NCBI GenBank assembly: GCA_003573635.1
Contig: QUTJ01031159.1
Location: 1 to 10,121, forward strand
Reading direction: 5' to 3'
Source of the DNA: Goniomonas avonlea
Lineage: Eukaryota; Cryptophyceae; Goniomonadida; Goniomonadaceae
DNA: 10,121 nucleotides
Positions 1 to 7,114 of this stretch are shown here, piece after piece. Position 1 is the stretch's first letter. Each line of letters opens with the position of its first letter. A program made the translations under genes and the position numbers. The notes under the pieces were generated by a model. It saw only the letters and a list, made by a program, of their open reading frames with translations, did no database searches and was not told the origin of the DNA.

Positions 1-257
1 CTGACACTCACCACTCCGCTCCGTCTCTGACTTGGTGCCTGACACCACTCCCCCCGTGGAACGAGTCCAAGTGCTTGGTTGGACTCGTTCCAAACCAAGT
101 TCACCTGGAGAACTCGAAGGACTTGGCAAAAGCACAAGCGCACGTCAATCCGAGCGAGTGTGTCCATTGCTTACTGGAGAGCAAACCCATAGTGGCGTGT
201 GCTTGATTCAATCAGCAATGACATGCGTGTGCTTGCTCTCTGAAACGAGCAACTCGC
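1..257 (-). other. Probable continuation (intron and further exon) of the NT5DC-like gene
   Basis: After the block LEFVKEFRRGE (ending near 258) the reading frame stays open to about 172 but no longer resembles the family. Possible minus-strand donors are at 253 (GTTGCT) and 173 (GTAAGC), and a strong GTGAGT donor lies near position 12. A frame with a convincing nucleotidase C-terminus could not be found. A perfect hairpin sits at 57-92, which argues that this part is intron rather than exon. The true gene end cannot be called from this window. Confidence 0.35.
57..92. repeat. Perfect inverted repeat, 14-bp arms with 8-nt loop
   Basis: The left arm at 57-70 (TGGAACGAGTCCAA) is the exact reverse complement of the right arm at 79-92 (TTGGACTCGTTCCA). 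The loop is gtgcttgg. The role is unknown. It lies in the unresolved tail of the NT5DC-like gene. Confidence 0.85.
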
Positions 258-2177
258 CTCTCCTCGGCGAAATTCCTTGACAAACTCAAGCGATGTGTGG
301 TGCACCGCGTCCTTGTAAACAAGCTTGCGGAATGTTGATTGCGACGTGAACCACCCGGGTTTTTTGGCAGAGCACATCTGCGAGGCAACAGAGGGAAGTG
401 TCAAAACAGAGTGTTCCGAATGTAACGCCGCGAGCTAGCGCAACAGGGTCAGGAAAGAATTGAACACCGCGCCAAAAGTGAGAAGTGAGAAGTGAGAAGA
501 GCATGGGCCGGTGGTGAGAAGTAAGGAGTAGAGTGAGAAGTGAGAAGTGGAAGGTGAGAAGCGGGTGAGAAGTGAGTAGCAAGACGTGTAGTGAGCGAGA
601 AGCGAGAAGCTAGATGTGAGAAGTGAGAAGTGACAAGCGAGAAGCAAGAAACACAAAGGGGGCACGCGCACCACGACATCGAAGAGCATGGGCCACTGGT
701 GCAGCGCCGACGGTTCGAGGTCATGGCGGAGCAAGTGTCGCATTCCCGCATCCACAAACTGCTTCAAACAGTAAGCAACAAGCGAGAGACAGGGGCAGGT
801 TGTGCCGAGACACGGAACGGCCACAGAGGAAAAATGGAGACAACAGAGACAGCGGCACGGACAAGACTGCGGGAATGACTGTGCACGGACCGCGAAAGGG
901 GAGTTGGTGAGGAGAAAGAGCCGCTTCCCTCCGTTTCGCAGTCGCGTGAGTAGCTGGTACAGCAGGGGGTTGTCATCAATGAGGACCTCGGGTGTGCTGA
1001 CAATATCACTGCGGCGCTCTGTGAGAGGGACGGCAACACTTGTGAGAGAGTTCTTTGTGCCTCTTTGTGAGTGCGTGCTCTCACAGGACGACACTGAGAG
1101 AAGACACGGGCAGAAAAATATTGCGGTAACCTGTGGAGCTCGCCCGTGAGGTGGAGTTGTTCAATGCAGGTCCGCACATCGGAGAACACGTTGGGAGGTG
1201 AAAACTCCAAACCATGGTTCATGCACGCTTGCATGGCATCGGCGTATCTGTCCGTTCTAGTTTCAGTCCTCAGCCGTCTTCAACACAACGTGCAGGGAAA
1301 TGCCATCGACGTAGTCGAAGTACGCACAGTGTTGCTTCTGGCAAGCAGAACTTGTCTGTCATCATACGGAGGTTGATGTTCATGTATGCCGGGGACACTC
1401 GTGTTCCCTGGTACCTGCAGCACATATCAGAACTTATTCTCAGAGGTGGCTTCAAAGAACCCCACACCGTTCAATGATCTCGAGAGTTGAGACCTGTCTT
1501 CGCCCATGATAGACGCAATCCAATACAATTTTGTTGAACATGTCCAATTTGAGCAGGAAACTGCCACCGCGTCAGGCTCGCTCAGTTATCACAAGGACTG
1601 TATCATTTGAAAGTCCGGTCGTGGACACACCCTGTCTTTTGGTCAAAATGAAGGCCTCTTACAGCAAAGCTCCGATCAAAAGGGACATCGAGTAGAGAGT
1701 CAGGATACCCCTGGTTGACCAGACGGTTCCTCGCCTTGGTGTAGATATGCTCCAGGAGTGCATCTGCTCACAAGAAGTTGAAAAGGTGTCGAGATTTTCA
1801 ATTTCTCAAAAAAGTGTTGCACACCAGAATAGCTTGCTAGTGTGTAGTCGTAATCAAACCCGTAAAAGTGGACGTGCCGCAAAGCAGTGTCAACGTTGGC
1901 AAACACCTCGTTCCCTGTCACTCGGGCTTCCGGCTGAAGAGAGGGTTATGAAGAAGGGAGTGACTGCGGCTTTTGAAACAGCACATACGTGTGCAGATGA
2001 AAGAATTGCCAGAATGTCATGTTTCTGGGAGTCAGGATTCTTGAATGCTGTTAACGCCTTGTTGAACACTTCAGCTCGTAGTTTCAAGTTCGCTGCGTTA
2101 GCTTCTCCAGTATGGATGCTTGAAATTCGGATCACACGTCCCTGCACAGCTGGCACCCATTTCTTGAGCCATCGCAT
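258..2177 (-). CDS. NT5DC-family HAD 5'-nucleotidase-like protein, probably mitochondrial, 3' end unresolved
   Basis: Exons placed (minus strand): 2177-1989, 1933-1825, 1763-1631, 1560-1468, 1414-1328, 1247-1131, 1008-891, 758-672, and 377 to about 258. All junctions are GT...AG and keep frame. The start ATG at 2177 was chosen because it opens a basic, amphipathic presequence (MRWLKKWVPAVQGRV), which suggests mitochondrial import. The HAD nucleophile motif is YGFDYDYTLA, with D90 and D92. HAD motif II is KRLFLLTNSP with T277 as the expected Thr/Ser. Motif III lysine lies in SAKKPGWFTS (K316/K317). Other family blocks are YTKARNRLVNQGYP, FAVRGLHFDQKTG, DKFCLPEATLYAD and FVDAGMRHLL. The expected family is the 5_nucleotid domain (NT5DC1/2/3 and plant relatives), often of unproven substrate. 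The expected late VLYFGDH-like motif was not found, so the C-terminal exons are missing or off the window. Divergent from the ankyrin gene at 2391. I am confident of the family and of the junctions up to exon 9. Confidence 0.85.
378..671 (-). repeat. Intron of the NT5DC gene filled by a GTGAGAA-type minisatellite
   Basis: This 294-nt intron (minus-strand donor GTGCGC at 671, acceptor cgcag at 380-378) contains about 476-650 of degenerate purine repeats. On the plus strand they read as variants of gtgagaa, gtgagaag and gcgagaag; on the transcribed strand they are pyrimidine-rich (CTTCTCAC). Inserted in the array at 496-516 is a 19-of-21 match to the exon segment at 681-701. Open frames across the array in several frames are artefacts of the short period. 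Confidence 0.8.
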
Positions 2178-2390
2178 GCGAGCTTTGGGTGCAGGGCTCT
2201 GGAGAACTTTCGAACTCACCGAACAGACAAGACTTTGCCGAAAATTACCGACTTACCTACTACTGTAGCTACTAGTAGTAGGACTTGACAACAGTAGACT
2301 GCTGTGTGTAACTACACTGTTACTACTAGATAGACGTAGTAGCCTAGCTAGTACTGCTACTGGACGATACATTGTAGTTTACCGGGCCTC
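2178..2390. promoter_or_regulatory. Shared spacer between the divergent NT5DC-like and ankyrin genes, CTA/TAG-rich
   Basis: The 213 bp between the two start codons must hold both 5' UTRs and at least part of both promoters. From about 2250 to 2370 it is built from CTA, TAG and GTA triplets and includes a 9-bp-arm hairpin at 2256-2282 (CCTACTACT / AGTAGTAGG) and further short imperfect arms. No TATA box stands out. The assignment as a bidirectional promoter is inferred from gene orientation only. Confidence 0.5.
2256..2282. repeat. Inverted repeat, 9-bp arms, in the divergent spacer
   Basis: Arms CCTACTACT (2256-2264) and AGTAGTAGG (2274-2282) pair perfectly around the loop gtagctact. It resembles in composition the CTAG-rich hairpin at 9873-9906, which also sits just upstream of a start codon. 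Confidence 0.8.
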
Positions 2391-5300
2391 ATGGTTCAAA
2401 GCACTCGCTCTCAAGATGCGCACCGGAGAACTTTTGTGGAGCTCTGTTTTGTTTGTAGAAAGGGCCGATTAGAAAAAACAGTGCACATGCCACCTACAAT
2501 CAAGTGGGACAGTTGTCTGGCCACACTCGAGCGCAAGTTTGGGGAGCCCGTGATGTTTGAGTACATTGGCAGGAACCTGACCCGAACAACTGTGGAGAGT
2601 GAAAGAGAGTTTCAGACGATGTTGGACTGGTGCAGTTTTTCCCTTGCTGTTCTTGTTTCAAATGTTTGACCAGGATTGATGAAGACTGTCGTCGGAAGAA
2701 CCAGCTCGAGGGAAATCTGGAGCTGACAGTTTTCGGGGTGAGCGGCGACCGAATTATCAAAGGAGAAGAGATGGATTCGTCCACTGGGCAATACGGTCAT
2801 GTTTTTTCTGAGGTACAACTTCCATATTCGCGCCTTTCACTGACCTGTGAAGTTCGTTCTTCGCTGCCGAGACGGCTGGAAGGGAAAGGACGTGCGATTC
2901 CCGAAAAATGCTCGGTGGGCTGATGTGCGGTGGAGGCTAAAAAAGGAGTTTGGTCGCCCCGTCACGTTCGCCTATTCTGTTGACGATAAAGGGGACATTC
3001 TTGTTGCTGGAGCTGATGACTTCGCGGCATGCCTTGATTTTGTGGATTCGCAGTGTCGAAAGAGTGGGGCGCTAGTCGGGACATTGGACAGCCAAGTTGT
3101 AACTTATGTTGCAACACTATCAAGGAGAGTCCCACACTTGCGGGCGGAGCAGGCGCTCGAGCAGCTTGATGTAGCTCATCATGTGTCTTCGCACCTTGCC
3201 TCCGCCGTCGAGTCTGAGGACCTGCCGAGCATCCTGGAGCTTCGAAATGCAGGAGTAGACCTGAACGAGCGTGACTGGGTAAATATGGATTTTGTGCTAT
3301 CTCACTGGTTCTGAATCGGAACATGGATAGATGGGCCGTAGCATGCTGCACCAAGCTGTGCAGAGCGGCAAGACGGCTTCCATCAAACGGCTGATCGAAC
3401 TTGGGGCCGACACCACGCTCAAAGACAGAGTAAGTGATTTTTTGTCCTCGGCTGTCGTTTTTTTCTCAGCGCGCATGTGCGTGCCTGAAATCCGAATCAG
3501 GTTGGGGGGACACCGCTGCATCTGGCCCAGGACGGAGACTCGGTTGCTGCAGCCCTCGCGGCTCGCTCACTCGACGGTCGCACCACTGACAACCTCGGTC
3601 GCACGCCTCTCCACCGCGCTGAAAATCCTGATGTGGTGCGTTTTTGCTCGTGGCGATGCTACAGTCCGTGTACAGGACATGATGCAAATTATCCTCGACA
3701 CCAGGGCGTACTCCATCACGGTCCTTGTACACCAGGACATGATCATTTTATACCAGAACGTACTACATCGCAGTCCTTGTCCGCAAGGACATACTGCAAA
3801 CGGTCTGTGCACCAGGACGTAGTGCGAAGCGGTCCTTGTACGTGTGCTGCGAAACAGTCCTCGCATACCACTGAATAACTGTCCCTGTACACCAGGACAT
3901 AGTCGCAGCAGCACCAGGCACGACCCTCGGTTGATTACTGATTGCTTGACCACCTCTCGAAGGGTGCTGCAATGCTAATCCGAAAGTTGTTGCAGGTGCG
4001 AGCCCTGGTGTTGGCGAGGGACCATGCATCATTCGGCGACCGTGACACGGCTGGCTGGACAGTGCTGCACCACGCGGCACTCCGCAACGACCCGGTGACG
4101 CAGTGCGTGATCGACGAGGGCCACGCCGCCGTCGACAAAACAGACATGGTACATTATCCTCGTCCCGCGCCCTCGTACTCGTGTTTTCCTCGGGTGTGCC
4201 CTCCTGTCATCCCATTGTTGCGCACTCTCTGCACACGTGTTATGCTCTTGTGTTGTTGTGCTCGTACTCATGTTATGCATCCCTGGTACGCAAACCTGAG
4301 TTGTGCTCCTCTTGTCTGCACTCTCTGCGCTCGTGTTATTATGATTCGCTCGTGTTATGCACTCGCGCTATGAATTCGTGCACCCGCGTCGTGAACTCCA
4401 TGTAGGGTGACCGGCTGTGACGCACGGTACAAGCAAGTTTGGCGGCATCCAATTTCGCGGACTAACCAGCAACACAGTTTGGGAAAACGGCGCTGCACTT
4501 GGCAGCAGCTGCAGGTCTTGTTCCAACTTGTCGACGTCTTGTCGCAAGTGGCGCTAGCGTTGACCCTGTGGACAATGTGCGCACGATTTCTGCGACGTTG
4601 CGTTTCTGTGGGCACCCCTAAACGCATGCTTTCTAGCAACCTGCGCGCCTGTGCCCCTTCATAAATGCCCGTGTCTGCCTTGGTCTCCTTGCTTTGACTG
4701 TCACTGGTCTCTCCTGTTTTGACTGTTGCCTGATTTGACCGTAACCCATTCCGCAGTATGGCATGTCGCCGCTGCACTACGCAGCGCGCAATTCACACGC
4801 CAACCTCTGTCGCTTCCTTATTGACCGAGGCGCCGATGTCAAGCGCAAGGACAAGGTGCGTGCATTGCAGATACCAGGCTGCGGTGATGAGGCAACACAG
4901 TCTCCTGATCCTGCTATCTGATTTCGGTGGTGGCGTGCTGCGTCTTATTCCATGCTGTTTCATTACCAGGAGCGCTGGGTGTACGGTGATCTCGAGTGCA
5001 TGCATGCGGACGGAAATCGCAACCCTGACTTGGTTGATAGTATTGCTCGAGGAAGCCGCAGTCCCTGACTTGCTCAGTACCGCACATGCAGCGAAAACCG
5101 CAGTGCTGACTTATTGCTCAGAAAGCAGTAACGCGCATGCAGGGTGGAAGCCGCAGTGCCGAACTTGGTGATAATATTATTGCTCAGAGAGTGGTAACCC
5201 GCATGCGGCGGGCGGAAGCCGTGGTGCCTAACTTGATTGCTCAGAGAGGAGTGACACGCACGCAGTGTGGGCGGACGCCGCAGTCGCTGGGCAGGGACGA

Positions 5301-5460
5301 CCCGCTCACCAACGCAGCACTAACTCCGTCGTCGGTGCCTCAGAACGTCCAGTCGTACCGCTGCATCAAATGCTCGTCGACTTCCACTAGTTCCAACCGC
5401 GTCACGCCCAACCGCCTGGAACTTGAGTGCAACCGGTGCGGGGCCCGTTGGAGTATTTAA
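2391..5460 (+). CDS. Tandem-PB1, ankyrin-repeat, zinc-ribbon protein (9 exons, 527 aa)
   Basis: Exons: 2391-2629, 2674-2812, 2853-3278, 3331-3429, 3501-3635, 3996-4148, 4478-4576, 4757-4855, 5266-5460. Start is the first ATG after the spacer; stop TAA. PB1-1 covers residues about 14-100 across intron 1, with the block KFGEPVMFEY; its acidic OPCA core is degenerate. PB1-2 covers about 127-206 with a good OPCA motif, YSVDDKGDILVAGADDF (from Y167). Both resemble PB1 domains of MEKK2/3-type kinases, but no kinase domain is present. Ankyrin repeats run from about 236 to 463, with GRSMLHQAV, GGTPLHLA, GRTPLHRA, GWTVLHHAA, GKTALHLAA and GMSPLHYAA. The tail has a C496-x2-C499 ... C518-x2-C521 zinc ribbon (YRCIKC ... 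CNRCGARW). This suggests a soluble scaffold or adaptor binding partners by PB1 and ankyrin surfaces; the function is not known. Residue 463 joins CGRTPQSL, a clipped last repeat. Confidence 0.85.
3636..3995 (+). repeat. Ankyrin-gene intron 5 with hairpin-forming minisatellite
   Basis: The 360-nt intron (donor GTGCGT, acceptor ttgttgcag) holds about nine degenerate units between 3664 and 3900, with a period of roughly 24-30 nt. The best copies read GTCCTTGTACACCAGGAC (3721-3738) and GTCCCTGTACACCAGGAC (3881-3898). The core is self-complementary: GTCCT pairs with AGGAC, and the copy at 3773-3790 has 7-bp arms (GTCCTTG / CAAGGAC). Copies diverge by substitutions and short indels. The array lies wholly in the intron. 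Confidence 0.75.
4149..4477 (+). repeat. Ankyrin-gene intron 6, degenerate CTCGTGTTATG-type repeats
   Basis: The 329-nt intron (donor GTACAT, acceptor caacacag) contains repeated variants of ctcgtgttatg between about 4170 and 4390. One clear duplicate pair is gcactctctgcacacgtg (starting near 4222) and gcactctctgcgctcgtg (starting near 4318), about 96 nt apart. The rest is diffuse and could not be resolved into a clean unit. Confidence 0.5.
4856..5265 (+). repeat. Ankyrin-gene intron 8, about 57-70-nt tandem repeat carrying copies of the 3' splice junction
   Basis: The 410-nt intron (donor GTGCGT) ends in about four and a half units from 4985 to the exon 9 edge. Anchors ttgctc(a/g) occur near 5043, 5113, 5180 and 5237. 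Within each unit comes a cgcatgcag-like acceptor and then a segment like ggtggaagccgcagtgcc. The real junction reads cgcacgcag and is followed by exon 9 beginning TGTGGGCGGACGCCGCAG, so the last unit overlaps the exon. Stops interrupt the frame upstream of 5110, which supports intron status for the 5' part. Confidence 0.75.
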
Positions 5461-5798
5461 CCTCCTGTTGTGCGTGGCACCTTGCACTCAACAACCTGTA
5501 TTCTATGAGAGCAACAGCATTCGCCGCACCCCGCTCGAACAACCCCAACGCCGCGCCGGGCTGGAACAACCGCAGTGGTGTGCACGACGCCGCTTGTGTC
5601 GCCAATGTATTGATGTAAAAGACAAGTTCATGGTAGATCATCCGCAGCACCATGATTGTCCGAAGCACACGCCCAGCCTGTGAACAAGGTTCGACGGAAC
5701 AGCTTGTCTCACCAAGTACGCTGGCTTCTTCTTTACTTGCTTGTTTACAGCTTGGCGGCGGGCGGTTTGCGTAATGCAACGTGAGTCTCGAAAGCAAG

Positions 5799-5804
5799 AA
5801 TAAA
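5799..5804 (+). terminator. Possible polyadenylation signal AATAAA
   Basis: The canonical hexamer lies 339 nt after the ankyrin-gene stop and on the same strand. Whether this lineage uses AATAAA is unknown, so the call rests on the motif alone. Confidence 0.25.
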
Positions 5805-5993
5805 CCAGTTCGTCAAGACGGTCATCACCAAGGCTTAATGTGGGAGAGCGAGCTACAAGAGCCAACTCTAAAGCTTCTGCCTCGACGGATCATCCATGGC
5901 AGATGTTTCTGGGCAACACATGCGGACAACTCGCGTCTCAGGCTCTCAGCGGTGTCTGGCCGAAAGGGCTGAACAGATCGTACCTAAGGTTAA

Positions 5994-6022
5994 CTAACAA
6001 AAATTGAAACTTGATTTGTTAG
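5994..6022. repeat. Short inverted repeat upstream of the Hsp20-like gene
   Basis: CTAACAAA at 5994-6001 pairs exactly with TTTGTTAG at 6015-6022 around a 13-nt A/T-rich loop. It may be a binding site or chance in A/T-rich DNA. Confidence 0.45.
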
Positions 6023-6199
6023 GTTCGATGGTCATGGCTACTAAATATAGTGCAGTTACTACAGTAGCGACTCCGGTAGGAAAACGTTGACTTATCGGAG
6101 ATCTTGCAATTGGATATTTTGGCTGGCGTGATCCCAGGCAGGATCCACGCTGTCGGCAGCATAAAAAGCAGCCAGGACGCGCAGACCTCAGACATTTAC

Positions 6200-6841
6200 A
6201 TGAAACCGACCCACCTACTTCTTCTTATTCCAGTTACCGTTGTACTTCCGTTCTTCATTGTTGAGGTTGATTCTTTGTCTTTGTCGGAGCAATGGCCTTC
6301 GCACAGGATTTCTCAACCTTCGTGGTTTGAGCATCACAGAGCGCTCCAAAAGCAGCAGCATGAACAGTTTCTACAAGCTCAAAGAGAAGCCCAATGCAAT
6401 CGGGTTACCGAAAACGTTGAGCACAAAGCGTTTGCCGACACTGTGGTGATAATCCACCCCGAGCACTGCCCCCGGTGGGATGATGTGTCGCTGGAGGCAC
6501 GCGACCGCATGTTGATCGTCAGTGCAGTGAAGAATGGCAAGGTTGCTTTACAGAAACGGTATCAACTTGCTTCGTTCAGTGATTCTTCCAGGATTAGTGG
6601 AACTTACTTGGGAAACCGTTTGGCGGTCGACATCCCGCATCGAGGGACAGGCGAGGCACCAGCGGAGTTCGCACTCAAGTCTCCAACGGCGCAAATGGAC
6701 AGCGCCGAAGAAAGTTCCCCAACCGAGGCTGGCACGGCAGTGCATGAAGAAGACGAAATTGTGCTGACAGACTTGGACGATGAGCCTGATTTTGCCAAGG
6801 CTCCCGACGCACAGGAGGTAGACGGTTGTCTCAATTGCTAG
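6200..6841 (+). CDS. Secretory Hsp20/alpha-crystallin-like protein, 213 aa, single exon
   Basis: The frame is open upstream to 6104 but the first ATG is at 6200. It opens a clear signal peptide or signal anchor: MKPTHLLLLIPVTVVLPFFI, then VEVDSLSLSEQW. A Gln-rich helical stretch follows at about 47-64 (QKQQHEQFLQAQREAQ). Residues about 73-148 have the pattern of a small heat-shock core: TVVIIHPEHCPRWDDVSLEA, then a beta strand RMLIVSAV, then SRISGTYLGNRLAVDIPHRG, which matches the end-of-domain consensus (A-x-(x)n-G-x-L-x-(x)n-P). The tail from about 166 is acidic, with EIVL at 186-189 as a possible I-x-I/V-type anchor. Small heat-shock proteins hold unfolding clients; most are cytosolic, so an ER or secreted form is unusual. 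The family call is by pattern only and could be another Hsp20-fold (CS or p23-like) protein. It converges on the gene at 7115. Confidence 0.7.
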   Translation: MKPTHLLLLIPVTVVLPFFIVEVDSLSLSEQWPSHRISQPSWFEHHRALQKQQHEQFLQAQREAQCNRVTENVEHKAFADTVVIIHPEHCPRWDDVSLEARDRMLIVSAVKNGKVALQKRYQLASFSDSSRISGTYLGNRLAVDIPHRGTGEAPAEFALKSPTAQMDSAEESSPTEAGTAVHEEDEIVLTDLDDEPDFAKAPDAQEVDGCLNC

Positions 6842-7114
6842 GACTCGACAGCCAAGTAGATGAATTAGACTGCATCAGGTTTCCAACAAGCAACGACTTT
6901 TTTTTGCACATTTGCAGACTGCTATTTGTGAGGAACTACAATACATTGTATTTTTACAGTCGTGGGTGGTGCAGCGTGCTAGGACCGGCCGGCGAAGTCC
7001 CATGGAACCTCCAAACTCCCATCTTCACGCAGTGCATACTCGGTTGCCACGCGTCTGGGTGTCAGAGTGTAAAGACGCAATAGTCTTCAAGGATGGCAAG
7101 AATCCTCAATCCCA
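6842..7114. other. Convergent 3' spacer between the Hsp20-like and TCAIM-like genes
   Basis: The 273 bp must hold both 3' UTRs. No AATAAA is present on either strand in the expected positions, and no strong terminator-like structure was seen. A run of T at 6899-6905 is the only homopolymer of note. Confidence 0.4.

Larger units (their letters stand above)
5461..6199. other. Intergenic stretch with 3' UTR of the ankyrin gene and upstream region of the Hsp20-like gene
   Basis: No convincing gene was seen in these 739 bp. The longest open frames lack recognisable domains and overlap exon 9 on the other strand. The stretch contains an AATAAA at 5799-5804, an 8-bp inverted repeat CTAACAAA / TTTGTTAG at 5994-6001 and 6015-6022, and an A/T-rich TATA-like TAAATATA at 6042-6049. 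The last lies about 150 bp before the ATG at 6200. Confidence 0.5.

Noticed and set aside
435-1094. Long minus-strand open frame of 219 codons
   Set aside because: It joins two real exons (1008-891 and 758-672) with intron and minisatellite sequence; only the exon parts match the nucleotidase family.
1747-2268. 173-codon plus-strand open frame
   Set aside because: It is antisense to exons 1 to 3 of the nucleotidase-like gene and has no domain resemblance.
3664-3900. Regularly spaced palindromic repeats suggesting a CRISPR-like array
   Set aside because: Units are degenerate, have no unique spacers, and lie within an intron of a eukaryotic gene.
4971-5067. Possible exon after intron acceptor attaccag, reading ERWVYGDLECMHADG
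   Set aside because: It ends at a stop inside the tandem repeats and cannot reach the zinc ribbon in frame; joining 4855 to 5266 keeps frame and completes an ankyrin GRTP motif.
5402-5797. 131-codon minus-strand open frame
   Set aside because: It overlaps exon 9 of the ankyrin gene, has no ATG at its call start, and shows no recognisable domain.
6104-6199. N-terminal extension of the Hsp20-like frame
   Set aside because: No ATG is present in the extension, and the ATG at 6200 opens a signal peptide.
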